From: Pseudomonas guariconensis
Lineage (GTDB): Bacteria; Pseudomonadota; Gammaproteobacteria; Pseudomonadales; Pseudomonadaceae
DNA: 64,000 bases
Reading direction: 5' to 3'
Assembly (NCBI RefSeq): GCF_900102675.1
Contig: NZ_FMYX01000006.1
Coordinates: 186,001-250,000 of the forward strand
In this document: in pieces, positions 45,638 through 56,061 of the stretch
Layout: each line of letters begins with the position of its first letter
Position numbering within the stretch: the first letter of the stretch is position 1
Translations under genes and position numbers: made by a program
Notes under the pieces: generated by a model
The model's database searches: none
The model's input: the letters and a program-made list of their open reading frames with translations, nothing else
Told to the model about the DNA's origin: nothing

Positions 45638-48600
45638 ATGCCTGATTCCGCTCCATCTGACGATTCCATCGACACCTTGTTCGCGCAACAGATGCCAAGC
45701 TGGTTGCGCCGTGAGGACGGCCACCTGCACTGTATCGATCGCCTGCGTGCGTTTCACAAGGCATTGCTCAGGCAAGAGCGTGCGGTAGCCGCCTTGCGCC
45801 CGGTGCTGGCGCAGATTCCTTCGATCGAGGCGTTCGCCGAGCCGCTTTTACGTGAAAAGCTGGTGCAACTGGGTGAAGCGGCTCCTGACGTCAGGCACAG
45901 CCAGGTGTGTATCTGGCGGCGTCCGGTCATGCCGTCCTTTGCTTTAATACTTTCGACGCGCCAGTTCGTTCCATCATCGACACAAAGCCTATTGGCCGCT
46001 GCGCTGCACAACTTTCATCTGGTCGAGACCCGGCCTTCCGACACTCGCAAAGGGTATCTGCGCACGCGTTCGGGTAAGCGGATGGCCTTGGGGTTTCATG
46101 CCTTTGCCGGGCGCTGCCGAGAGCTGGACATCGGCGCGAAGTACCAGGAAAAACTCAAGGCGGTTCTCAAACCCAAAGACGGCGCTGAGGCCGTGTATCG
46201 CCTGTTCCAGGAGAACCAGCAGGCGCACCTTGAGGTCGCCGTGCGCTCGGCGCAGCTCAAGGGCGAGCTGGATGAGGACAGCTTCCAGTGCATGCTGGCC
46301 TTGATGGCGTTTCCGTCAATCGTGCCGGCAACCTCGTCCAACGTGGAGCTTCGGCACCTGTATATATTGGGCGTACCCGTTCATGGCGTGGTCTGCGCAG
46401 CGGCCAGTGCGGCTGATGGTGGGGCGTTGCAAGGTGTGATCGTCTGGGTGCCCAATGATCCGGATTGTCCGGTGAAGCGTTTTGATTCCTGGCAGGCAGT
46501 CTACGACGGGCTGGCCAGGCGTTTGGTCAGCCGTCGTTATCGGCAGTTTTTTGCCCGATTCGTCAGCGAGGCCGACCGCGTCAAGTTCTTCACCCGTCTG
46601 GCCGAGCAGTCCAAGGGCTGGACGCACGAACGGTTGGCGACATTGACCGGCGGACATAAGCCGATCATTGCAAAAAAGGACAAATCGATAGGAGAGCGGT
46701 TGAGAGTCTTTCTGGCTGACTCGCAGATAGACAAGATTTTCGACGATGCACGTGTGCTCGCTGTGCCGACAGGTCAGGAAGACGAAAACGATCGTAACGA
46801 ACGGCTAAGCGGTTACGAGTCCTTGGGCCTGAATGTACTCAATATCGCTTCGCTGTTCGTTCCGGTATTGGGGGAGGCATTGCTGCCTGTGGCCCTGGTG
46901 CAGATCGCCAGCGAGTTCTATGAAGGTTACGAGGATTGGAACCTGGGCGATCGTCAGGGAGCTATCGCCCATGTGTTTGGGGTGGCCGAGAGCATGGTCG
47001 CTGGAGCGCTGCTGGCTAAAGGGGTATCGGTGGCGGTAAAAGCGCTCAAGCCAGTGGCATTCGTCGATAAGCTCAGCCTGGTTCGCACCCGTCAGGGCAA
47101 GGTGAAGCTGTTCGACGGCTCGCTCGAGGGTTACCGGCTAGACCCCGCCAGCCACAATGCTCAAACCCCGCAAGAACAATGGTTGCTGCATGACGACAAT
47201 CAGCTCTACCGGCTGCAGACCGAGCGTGGCGGGCGCCTGCGTCATCCCACGCGTGCTGATATGTACACGCCGCGTATAGAAGACAACGGAGCAGGGGGCT
47301 GGCGCCACGAATTCGAGCAGCCGCGGACCTGGAGCGGTGCCGGTACCTTGGTTCGGCGGCTGAGCGGGCGCTTGTCTGACCTTTCCGATGAAACGGCAAA
47401 GCATTTGTTGCAGGCGACCGGTTACAGCGAGGCGCAGATACGCCGATTGCACCTCGAAAACCAGGGGGCGCCTGCGCGATTGCTCGATGCGCTGGAGCGT
47501 CATCAACTGCATCAGCAGCATGCTCATCTGGGGGGCGCTGAGCTCGAGGCGCTGTTCAAGGAGCGCGAACCCATGGCCGGTCCAGCGCAAAGCAAATTGC
47601 TGCGGGATTTTCCGGGGTTGTCGCTTCGTTGTGCGCGGGAAATCTGTGCCCAGGCCACTGGCGCCGAAATCACCCGCCTGGAGAGCAGCGAGCGAGTGCC
47701 GTTGGCATTGGCCGAACGTGCTCGATGGTATCTGCGCGAGAGCCGTCTCGACCGCGCCTGCGCCGGGCTGCGCCTGTTCAGGGCGACCAATGCCGACACC
47801 CAGCGTCTGGCGCTTGAGTTGATCGAGTTGCTGGCGCCCTGGCCTGCGGATTTGCGGATCGAGATTCGCGAAGGCTCGATCGAGGGACCGCTGCTGGCCA
47901 AACAGGGCAAGGCGCAGGCTGCCAGGCGGAGGTCGATCATCCGTTCAGGTAATCGATACGCGCTCCAGGGGCACAAAGGCGAGCAGGATTTGATGTCGTT
48001 GTTGTTCGGCCTGTTGAGCGACGGGCAAAAACGTACGTTGGGTATTGCGGGAAAGCAGGTCGACGCCCTGGAAAATCGCTTGGCAGCGTATGCCAGCGAG
48101 TCGCGTGATCGGGTTGCCAAGTGCCTTGGTATGGGCGATGCGAAGGCCCTACGTGCCCCGCTGCGCTTCGGCGATGGGCAGGCGGGGTATGCACTCAGCG
48201 GAAGAGGGGCTGTCGATGGATCGGCCATCGTGCGAGGCATCCATCGGATTTTCCCGACGTTGAGCGCCCTGCAGCTCGATGCCTACATTCGTGAGCTGCG
48301 CACCCGTCATTTGGGGTTGTACGAGCACTTTTCGATGTTGTCGCTGCATCTGGAGCAGTTGCGCACGGGGCTGGAGGCTTGGCGCAACGAGGCCAGCGGG
48401 CTGTTCACTCGTCTGCGTCGTCGTCGGGTCGCCGACCAGATCAGGCGTAGCTGGCGACGCAAGATCGTCAATGAAGATGGCTCCTACGTCCTGGTGATCG
48501 ACGGAGAGCGGGTCGGCGGGCTACCGACCTTGCCTGAAGGGGTGAGGTTCGATCACGTCGAGCGGCTGGTTCTGCGCAACATGGAACTGTCCGACATCGA

Positions 48601-50020
48601 GGCGGATTTTCTGCACCGCTTCGCCAATGTGCGTGAGCTCGATCTGAGGGGCAACCGCCTTGGCCGCGTGCCTCAGGGCCTGGAATACCTTGGGCAGCTC
48701 AGGTGGCTCGATCTGTCGCGTAATCACATCGTCATGGATGAAGCCGGGGAACACTGTCTGCGCGGCCTGGTGCGCCTTCAGCATCTCAACCTCAGCCATA
48801 ATGGCGAACTCGGCCGCGCGCCGGACCTGAGCCACCTGCGCCACCTGCGCGAGATGCGCTTGCGGGCGACGGGGTTGATGGCGTTGCCGGAGCGACTCCC
48901 ACTGGCTGCACTGGTGGATTTGCGCAGCAATCGTATTCAGTTGCTGCAGCGTGACAACCACAGGCTTCGCCACCGACTCGAGCGGGTGCTGCTGCACGAT
49001 AATCCGCCCTCGCACAGCGGCAGCGAAGGGTCCTCCAGCTCGGGCGATGTGTCGTTGGCGCCGGTGAGGGCGATCGCGGGCGAGGATGTCCAGGAGAATC
49101 CCGGTTACCAGCATGCTGTCGTCGACGCTTCGCTGCGCGCGCGGTGGCTGGATGAGGGAGCGGATGAACAGAGCCTGCGCAGGCAGGCACTCTGGGAGAC
49201 GTTGCAGGAGGAGCCTGGTTCGGCATCGTTGTTCCAGTTTCTGGCTGACTTTGCCAGCTCGCGGGATTTCACGAGGAATCCGCAGCGCTTTCGCGCCCGC
49301 ATCTGGTCATTGCTGCAAGCGTGTGCCGAGCGTGAGCCCTTGCGCCAGCGGCTGTTCATGATGATGGATGGTCCCCGCGGCTGTGATGACAGATTGTTGC
49401 TGACGCTGCGTCACGCCGAAGAGGCCGTGCTTGCCGAACAGGCCATTCTCGGCGTTGCGAAGGATCAGGTGGAAAGCACCTTGCTTGGCCTGGCACGTCC
49501 ATTGTTCCGACTGGATGAGATCGACCGGATCGCCAAGGAGCACGTCGCCCGGCTGGAGTCTGAACGGGAAATGCAACTTGCCCTGGGGCAAGAGACGGGT
49601 GTGGTGGATCCGGTTGAGACGGAGCTGGCTTACCGGGTCGCGCTCTATGAATGGATCGGTCTGCCGCTGCAGAAGGACTGGATGCATTTCGGGCGTTTTT
49701 CCAGGCTTACCAAGCACGACGTGGAAATCGCTCAAGCGCGGGTGCTTTCGCTGGAAAATGATGACGCCTTAATCGACTCGCTCGCTCAACGCCCGTTCTG
49801 GGCGCACTACGTCAGGGAACACTACGCGCAGCGCTTCGAGGCGGTGCATCAGGCGTCTTGGGGAGAGCTGGATTCGCTCGACGATAAGCTGGCTGCGGAC
49901 CAGATCACAGAAGGGGAATACGCAAGACGGCTGAAGGAGATGGCTGATGAGTTCAACCGGGCCGAACGTGAGCTGGTGAAGGCGCTGGCCCGGGAGGTCT
50001 ACATGCGCGCCAAGCCATAG
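45638..50020 (+). CDS. NEL-type E3 ubiquitin ligase megaprotein with DUF6543-like N-terminus and leucine-rich repeats
   Basis: 1460 aa from ATG 45638. The N-terminal 330 residues (GRCRELDIGAKYQEKLKAVL etc.) resemble the DUF6543 toxin domain shared with the 1820-aa protein at 31733-37195. A hydrophobic region at about 397-470 follows (LNIASLFVPVLGEALLPVALVQIA). Leucine-rich repeats lie at about 985-1125 (VRELDLRGNRLGRVP, LRWLDLSRNHI, LQHLNLSHNGELG). A C-terminal NEL domain occupies about 1160-1460. Cys1249 lies in GPRGCDDRLLL, the C-x-D catalytic motif of IpaH/SspH/SlrP ligases. NEL proteins transfer host ubiquitin onto host targets, so this is an anti-eukaryote effector. No secretion system or chaperone gene is nearby, so export is unknown. 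It is convergent with glpD. Confidence 0.87.
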   Translation: MPDSAPSDDSIDTLFAQQMPSWLRREDGHLHCIDRLRAFHKALLRQERAVAALRPVLAQIPSIEAFAEPLLREKLVQLGEAAPDVRHSQVCIWRRPVMPSFALILSTRQFVPSSTQSLLAAALHNFHLVETRPSDTRKGYLRTRSGKRMALGFHAFAGRCRELDIGAKYQEKLKAVLKPKDGAEAVYRLFQENQQAHLEVAVRSAQLKGELDEDSFQCMLALMAFPSIVPATSSNVELRHLYILGVPVHGVVCAAASAADGGALQGVIVWVPNDPDCPVKRFDSWQAVYDGLARRLVSRRYRQFFARFVSEADRVKFFTRLAEQSKGWTHERLATLTGGHKPIIAKKDKSIGERLRVFLADSQIDKIFDDARVLAVPTGQEDENDRNERLSGYESLGLNVLNIASLFVPVLGEALLPVALVQIASEFYEGYEDWNLGDRQGAIAHVFGVAESMVAGALLAKGVSVAVKALKPVAFVDKLSLVRTRQGKVKLFDGSLEGYRLDPASHNAQTPQEQWLLHDDNQLYRLQTERGGRLRHPTRADMYTPRIEDNGAGGWRHEFEQPRTWSGAGTLVRRLSGRLSDLSDETAKHLLQATGYSEAQIRRLHLENQGAPARLLDALERHQLHQQHAHLGGAELEALFKEREPMAGPAQSKLLRDFPGLSLRCAREICAQATGAEITRLESSERVPLALAERARWYLRESRLDRACAGLRLFRATNADTQRLALELIELLAPWPADLRIEIREGSIEGPLLAKQGKAQAARRRSIIRSGNRYALQGHKGEQDLMSLLFGLLSDGQKRTLGIAGKQVDALENRLAAYASESRDRVAKCLGMGDAKALRAPLRFGDGQAGYALSGRGAVDGSAIVRGIHRIFPTLSALQLDAYIRELRTRHLGLYEHFSMLSLHLEQLRTGLEAWRNEASGLFTRLRRRRVADQIRRSWRRKIVNEDGSYVLVIDGERVGGLPTLPEGVRFDHVERLVLRNMELSDIEADFLHRFANVRELDLRGNRLGRVPQGLEYLGQLRWLDLSRNHIVMDEAGEHCLRGLVRLQHLNLSHNGELGRAPDLSHLRHLREMRLRATGLMALPERLPLAALVDLRSNRIQLLQRDNHRLRHRLERVLLHDNPPSHSGSEGSSSSGDVSLAPVRAIAGEDVQENPGYQHAVVDASLRARWLDEGADEQSLRRQALWETLQEEPGSASLFQFLADFASSRDFTRNPQRFRARIWSLLQACAEREPLRQRLFMMMDGPRGCDDRLLLTLRHAEEAVLAEQAILGVAKDQVESTLLGLARPLFRLDEIDRIAKEHVARLESEREMQLALGQETGVVDPVETELAYRVALYEWIGLPLQKDWMHFGRFSRLTKHDVEIAQARVLSLENDDALIDSLAQRPFWAHYVREHYAQRFEAVHQASWGELDSLDDKLAADQITEGEYARRLKEMADEFNRAERELVKALAREVYMRAKP

Positions 50021-50030
50021 GCTGGCTGTC

Positions 50031-50066
50031 AGCCCCCTGGCTGCGCGGGCGCCATGCCAGGGGGCT
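50031..50066. terminator. hairpin between the NEL-ligase gene and glpD (probable bidirectional terminator)
   Basis: The 11-bp arms AGCCCCCTGGC (50031-50041) and GCCAGGGGGCT (50056-50066) lie in the 56-base space between two convergent stop codons. The following T-run is poor (TTGATTG), so strength is uncertain. Confidence 0.6.
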
Positions 50067-50076
50067 TGATTGAGGG

Positions 50077-51615
50077 TCAGGCTGCCTGCTCGGCGGCTCG
50101 GTTGGAGTGGGCGCGGTGCAGGTAATCGGCCAGTGCCTGCTTTTCAGCCGGGCTGGTGAACAGCCCCAGCTTGGTCCGGCGCCAGAGGATGTCATCGGCT
50201 TGCACCGCCCATTCCTGGGCGATCAAATAGTCCACTTCACGGCTGAACAAGCCGCCACCGATTGGTTGGCCCAGTTCCTCGGGCCCACTCACGCCTTCGA
50301 TCAGGCGCCATACCCGGCTGCCATAGGTCACTGCCCAACGCTTGGCGATATCCACCGGCAGCCAGCCGTGGCGGGCCAATACCGCATCGACCAGCGCCTG
50401 AACCGTCGTCATGTTTTCACCGCCTGGGAGTGGGGCGGTGGCCGTCCAGCTATCACGCATCTGGGTGAAGAATGGCTTGAGTTCGCCCATGGCCGATTCG
50501 GCCAGCTTACGGTACGTGGTGAGCTTGCCGCCAAAGACCGACAGCAGAGGTGCCTGGCCGTCGCTGGCCGACAGCGCCAAGGTGTAGTCGCGGGTGACGG
50601 CCGACGGATTGTCGGATTCGTCGTTGCACAGCGGGCGTACCCCGGAATAGGTGTGCAGGATATCGGCGCGGCTGAGCTGATGGTTGAAATGCTCGTTGAC
50701 GATCTTGAGCAAGTAGTCGGTTTCCATCTCGGTGATGGCTACCTTGGCTGGGTCGGCGCTGTACTCACGGTCGGTAGTGCCGATCAGGGTGAAGCGATCC
50801 AGGTACGGGATGGCGAAGACGATGCGTTGGTCTTCGTTCTGCAGGATGTAGGCGTGTTCGCCTTCGTACAGACGCGGAACGATGATGTGGCTGCCCTGGA
50901 TCAGGCGGATGCCGTAAGGCGCGTCGAGCTTGAGATCGTCCTTGATGAAGCTGGCTACCCAAGGCCCGGCGGCGTTGACCAAGGCGCGGGCGCGGATGGT
51001 GCGCTGGCTGCCGTCGGCCTGTTGCAGTGCCACCTCCCACACCCCATCGACGCGCTCTGCGCGCAGGCAGCGGGTATGGGTATGAATGTGCGCGCCTTTT
51101 TCACGGGCAGCCATGGCATTGAGCACCACCAAACGCGCGTCGTCCACGGCGCAATCGGCGTACTCGAAACCTCGGGTAATGACGGGCTTGAGCGGATTGC
51201 CAGCACCGAAGCGCAGGCTGCGAGAGGCCCCCAGGCGCTTGCGCTTGCCCAGGTGATCGTAGAGGAACAGGCCCGCGCGGATCATCCAGGCTGGGCGCAG
51301 GTGTGGGCGGTGGGGCAGGACGAAACGCATGGGTTTGACGATATGCGGTGCCTTGGCCAGCAACACCTCGCGCTCTGCCAGGGCCTCACGGACCAGACGG
51401 AACTCATAGTGCTCCAAGTAGCGCAGGCCGCCATGAATCAACTTGCTACTGGCCGAGGACGTATGGCTGGCCAGGTCGTCTTTTTCGCAAAGGAACACCT
51501 TCAGGCCGCGTCCCGCTGCGTCGGCGGCGATGCCCACGCCATTGATGCCTCCCCCGATCACAGCGAGGTCGTAACAATCGGCGAGGGGCGGCTGGGACGA
51601 AGCGGGCTGGGACAC
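50077..51615 (-). CDS. glpD: aerobic glycerol-3-phosphate dehydrogenase GlpD
   Basis: 512 aa. FAD-binding dinucleotide fold near the N-terminus: DLAVIGGGINGVGIAADAAGRG. HGGLRYLEHYEFRLVREAL, RALVNAAGPWV and GGKLTTYRKLAE are typical of GlpD. It oxidises glycerol-3-phosphate to dihydroxyacetone phosphate at the inner membrane and feeds electrons to quinone. The start is GTG at 51615 with a strong AGGAGG ribosome site. An operator-like inverted repeat for GlpR lies about 30-60 bases upstream. It is transcribed in the same direction as glpR but 255 bases apart, so it has its own promoter. Confidence 0.96.
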   Translation of the reverse strand: MSQPASSQPPLADCYDLAVIGGGINGVGIAADAAGRGLKVFLCEKDDLASHTSSASSKLIHGGLRYLEHYEFRLVREALAEREVLLAKAPHIVKPMRFVLPHRPHLRPAWMIRAGLFLYDHLGKRKRLGASRSLRFGAGNPLKPVITRGFEYADCAVDDARLVVLNAMAAREKGAHIHTHTRCLRAERVDGVWEVALQQADGSQRTIRARALVNAAGPWVASFIKDDLKLDAPYGIRLIQGSHIIVPRLYEGEHAYILQNEDQRIVFAIPYLDRFTLIGTTDREYSADPAKVAITEMETDYLLKIVNEHFNHQLSRADILHTYSGVRPLCNDESDNPSAVTRDYTLALSASDGQAPLLSVFGGKLTTYRKLAESAMGELKPFFTQMRDSWTATAPLPGGENMTTVQALVDAVLARHGWLPVDIAKRWAVTYGSRVWRLIEGVSGPEELGQPIGGGLFSREVDYLIAQEWAVQADDILWRRTKLGLFTSPAEKQALADYLHRAHSNRAAEQAA

Positions 51616-51644
51616 GGCAAGGCCTCCTGGGGGCGCAGTTCACA

Positions 51645-51674
51645 TCGAAAGTGAACATTGATGTTCATTTTCGA
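51645..51674 (-). promoter_or_regulatory. GlpR-type operator in the glpD promoter
   Basis: TCGAAAGTGAACA (51645-51657) and TGTTCATTTTCGA (51662-51674) form a 13-base inverted repeat with one mismatch and a 4-base spacer. The same 12-mer TCGAAAGTGAAC recurs upstream of glpF (55369-55380), which strongly suggests one shared regulator, most likely GlpR. Additional half-sites ATGAAC and GAACAT lie at about 51744-51761. Confidence 0.75.
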
Positions 51675-51870
51675 AAATATTAGCGCAACGAATAGCCGTT
51701 ATCCAGTCAGTCTCTATAGAAAAAACTGATCAGAGAACAAGAAAATGAACGATAGCGAACATAGAACGCGCCGTATTCGGCGCATGCGAGCACTGGGGGT
51801 GGGCCGGTGAGGACCTGACCTGTAATGGGCTGCAAGGCAGCCCAGGATCTGCTGGATTCCGACGCCCGGA

Positions 51871-52626
51871 TCAGACGACTTCTAGGCGAATCTTGTGCTG
51901 GTTGAGCAATTGGGTGAGGGCGGGGGTTGGGGGCTGGTCGGTCACCAGGCAGTCGACCAGGCTGATCGAACCCAGGCGAACCATGGCATTGCGGCCGAAC
52001 TTGCTCGAGTCGGCAGCCAGGATGACCTGACGGGCATTGTTGATGATCGCCTGGGAAACCCGTACTTCCTGATAGTCGAAATCGAGCAGGCTGCCGTCTT
52101 CGTCGATGCCACTGATGCCGACCAGGGCGAAGTCGACCTTGAACTGGTTGATGAAGTCGACGCTTGCCTGGCCCACGACCCCGCCGTCGCGGCGCACGGT
52201 GCCGCCAGCCACCAGGACTTCGAAATCGTCCTTGGCGCCGAGTATCGCGGCCACATGCAGGTTGTTGGTGATGACCTTGAGATGGTTGTGATTGAGCAGG
52301 GCGCGGGCGATCGACTCGGTGGTCGTGCCGATATTGATGAACAGTGAGGCATGATCGGGAATCTGCCGGGCCACGGCTTCGGCGATGCGTTGCTTCTCAT
52401 CGCGCATCTGGTCTGCACGCATGGCGTAGGCGGTGTTCTCGATGCTCGAATCGTAGGCTGCGCCGCCGTGGTAGCGTCGCAGCAGGTTGCCCTCGGCGAG
52501 CTGGTTGATGTCACGGCGGATGGTTTGTGGGGTGACGACGAACAGCTGCGCCATTTCTTCGATGCTGACGTAACCGCGCTCGCGCACCAGTTCGAGGATT
52601 TGTTGTTGGCGGGGAGGCAGATTCAT
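51871..52626 (-). CDS. glpR: GlpR, DeoR-family repressor of the glycerol regulon
   Basis: 251 aa from ATG 52626. N-terminal DeoR helix-turn-helix: [40 protein letters not shown]. The sugar-phosphate-sensing domain ([15 protein letters not shown]...NNLHVAAIL...[14 protein letters not shown]) contains the usual effector pocket for glycerol-3-phosphate. It should repress glpFK and glpD through the shared operator sequences. It lies between glpK and glpD on the same strand. Confidence 0.95.
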   Translation of the reverse strand: MNLPPRQQQILELVRERGYVSIEEMAQLFVVTPQTIRRDINQLAEGNLLRRYHGGAAYDSSIENTAYAMRADQMRDEKQRIAEAVARQIPDHASLFINIGTTTESIARALLNHNHLKVITNNLHVAAILGAKDDFEVLVAGGTVRRDGGVVGQASVDFINQFKVDFALVGISGIDEDGSLLDFDYQEVRVSQAIINNARQVILAADSSKFGRNAMVRLGSISLVDCLVTDQPPTPALTQLLNQHKIRLEVV

Positions 52627-52683
52627 GGGCGGTCCTTTGGGGCTGCCGGACAAATTCTGCAATGAAACCAAAGGCGGCTATAA

Positions 52684-52711
52684 GCTACAAGCTACAAGTT
52701 ACAAGCCATAA
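52684..52711. repeat. degenerate CTACAAG heptamer repeats (opposite orientation to the array at 52751)
   Basis: CTACAAG, CTACAAG and TTACAAG units run in the glpR-glpK gap. They are degenerate complements of the GCTTGCA units 40 bases further on, so the two blocks can pair into one long imperfect hairpin. Confidence 0.6.
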
Positions 52712-52750
52712 GAAAAAGCAGCGTTCGGTTGGCCGACGTGCCTATGCTTG

Positions 52751-52799
52751 GCTTGCAGCTTGCAGCTTGCAGCTTGCAGCTTGCAGCTTGCAGCTTGCA
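52751..52799. repeat. seven perfect tandem copies of the heptamer GCTTGCA
   Basis: Seven uninterrupted 7-base units end two bases after the glpK stop codon. With the inverted degenerate units at 52684-52711 they may act as the glpK terminator or mRNA stabiliser. Copy number is likely to vary between strains by slippage. A related block follows gcd (9541-9572). Confidence 0.9.
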
Positions 52800-52801
52800 G
52801 C

Positions 52802-54322
<1,521 letters not shown>

Positions 54323-54357
54323 TCAGGGCTGGTCGGGCAATTGGCCCGGCGGCGGCA

Positions 54358-55209
54358 TCAGGAGACCTGGGTCTTGCCCTGAGGATTATCGTCTGTTTGT
54401 AGGTTCGCGGGTTGCACCGTCGGCAAATTGCGGGCGATCAGGCCCCGGTACAGGGCGGCGCCCAGGCAGGCGCCTAGGATCGGTGCGAACACCGGAACCA
54501 AAAAGTAGGGGATGTCACGCCCGCCGGTGAAGGCGATTTGGCCCCAGCCAGCCAGGAAGGTCATCAGCTTGGGCCCGAAATCCCGAGCCGGATTCATGGC
54601 AAAGCCGGTGAGCGGGCCCATGGCACTGCCGATCACTGCGATCAGCAAGCCAATCAAGAGCGGTGCCATGGCGCCTCGGGGCAAGCCGTTGTTGTCGTCG
54701 GTCAGCGCCATGATCACGGCCATGAGAATGGCGGTAATCACTACTTCGACCACTACGGCCTGGGCAATGGACAGAGACGGGTGTGGATAGGTGGAGAACA
54801 CCGAGGCCAGCTCCAGACTGGCCTGGCTGCCACGAACCATCGCGTGGGTCTGTTCGAATTCGAAGAACAGGTTGCTGTACAGCGTGTAGACCAGCGCTGC
54901 GGCACAGAAGGCGCCACAGACTTGGGCGAGGATGTAGAAGGGCAGTTTGCGCTTGTCGAAATCGGCGAACAGGCTCAAGGCAATGCTCACGGCGGGGTTC
55001 AAGTGAGCCCCTGAAATGCCGGCGGTGAGGTAGATCGCCATGCTGACGCCAATGCCCCAGATGATGCTGATCTCCCAGAGGCCGAAACTGGCACCCGCGA
55101 CCTTGAGAGCGGCGACGCAACCGGTACCGAAGAAGATGAGCAAGGCGGTGCCGAGGAACTCGGCCAGGCATTGGCTTGAAAGGGTGGGTTGTCGTAGAGC
55201 AGTCGTCAT
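54358..55209 (-). CDS. glpF: glycerol uptake facilitator GlpF (aquaglyceroporin)
   Basis: 283 aa from ATG 55209. Six membrane segments and the two NPA half-helices (AHLNPAVS and FAMNPARDFGP, the second with the Asp typical of glycerol facilitators) are seen. It lets glycerol diffuse across the inner membrane for GlpK. The start has a GAGG site; just upstream is an AACAACAA Crc motif, and further upstream a GlpR-like half-site. Confidence 0.95.
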   Translation of the reverse strand: MTTALRQPTLSSQCLAEFLGTALLIFFGTGCVAALKVAGASFGLWEISIIWGIGVSMAIYLTAGISGAHLNPAVSIALSLFADFDKRKLPFYILAQVCGAFCAAALVYTLYSNLFFEFEQTHAMVRGSQASLELASVFSTYPHPSLSIAQAVVVEVVITAILMAVIMALTDDNNGLPRGAMAPLLIGLLIAVIGSAMGPLTGFAMNPARDFGPKLMTFLAGWGQIAFTGGRDIPYFLVPVFAPILGACLGAALYRGLIARNLPTVQPANLQTDDNPQGKTQVS

Positions 55210-55511
55210 GTGAAACCTCGTTTCTTGTTGTTGTGAGGCACTGGGCGCTCGACAAAAGGCTCGGTGTCTATCCCCATAAACCCCGGGCGAATGTAGGAAA
55301 CGCACCTTTAAAGGGCGCCATTTATTCAAAAACGAAAAAATATAGACAAGAAACGCTGATGTCAAAGGTCGAAAGTGAACCGTCATTCACAATCTGACTG
55401 CCTGTATCAAGCGTGAATCCGCGAGCCAGACACGGTGGAGCTCGGTTCGCTGGTCGCTCTGTGGGATTTGCCCTAAAGTAGCCGGCGACTTGCCATCGAC
55501 TGGAGCCGTAC
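55210..55511. promoter_or_regulatory. divergent glpF-ybaK intergenic region with GlpR-like and Crc motifs
   Basis: No gene lies in these 302 bases. AACAACAA on the minus strand (55225-55232), 16 bases before the glpF ATG, perfectly fits the Crc/Hfq motif. TCGAAAGTGAAC (55369-55380), followed by the dyad GTGAACCGTCATTCAC (55375-55390), is the GlpR-type site. The ybaK side has GGAG before its ATG at 55512 but no other element seen. Confidence 0.65.
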
Positions 55512-55982
55512 ATGACCCCCGCCCTCGATCTTTTGAAGAAGGCGCGTGCCGAACACCGCGTGCACAGCTACGAACATGACCCCAAGGCGGCCTCCTACGG
55601 CTTGGAGGCCGCAGAGAAGCTAGGGCTCGACCCGCAGCGGGTGTTCAAGACCCTGTTGGCCAGCAGTGAAAAAGGTGAATTGCTGGTGGCAGTGGTGCCC
55701 GTGGGAGGCACGCTGGATTTGAAGGCGTTGGCCCATGCGGCAGGGGTGAAGAAGTGTGAGATGGCCGACCCGGTGGCGGCGCAGCGTGTCACGGGCTACC
55801 TGGTGGGTGGGATCAGCCCGCTGGGCCAGAAGAAGCGCCTGCGTACCTTCATCGACGATTCTGCGCAGCAGTTCGAGAGCATCCATGTGAGCGCCGGGCG
55901 ACGCGGGCTTGAGGTGGAGCTGGCGGCGGCGGTGCTGGCCGAGCACACCCAAGGGAAGTTCGCCGGGATCGGGCGAGGCTGA
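55512..55982 (+). CDS. ybaK: Cys-tRNA(Pro) deacylase YbaK/EbsC family
   Basis: 156 aa. The whole protein is the YbaK/ProX domain (YEHDPKAASYGLEAAEKLGLDPQRVFKTL, ... VAVVPVGGTLDLKALAHAAGVKK, YLVGGISPLGQKKRLRTFID). The Lys-containing ...VFKTL helix is conserved for tRNA recognition. It hydrolyses cysteine wrongly loaded on tRNA-Pro. It stands alone between glpF (divergent) and the ABC ATPase (convergent). Confidence 0.93.
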   Translation: MTPALDLLKKARAEHRVHSYEHDPKAASYGLEAAEKLGLDPQRVFKTLLASSEKGELLVAVVPVGGTLDLKALAHAAGVKKCEMADPVAAQRVTGYLVGGISPLGQKKRLRTFIDDSAQQFESIHVSAGRRGLEVELAAAVLAEHTQGKFAGIGRG

Positions 55983-56061
55983 ACCCTAGCGGATTGGATG
56001 GAGGGAAGCAGGTGCTCCGGACAATCAGGAATGGGCCGCCCAGCGGCCCTTGTCGGGTGGC

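Noticed and set aside
45638..50020. Type III secretion (hrp-box) promoter before the NEL-ligase gene
   Set aside because: I looked for GGAACC-N15/16-CCAC in 45313-45637 and did not see one; no type III genes are in the window.
52684..52799. CRISPR array
   Set aside because: The heptamer units are contiguous with no spacers and only 7 bases long.
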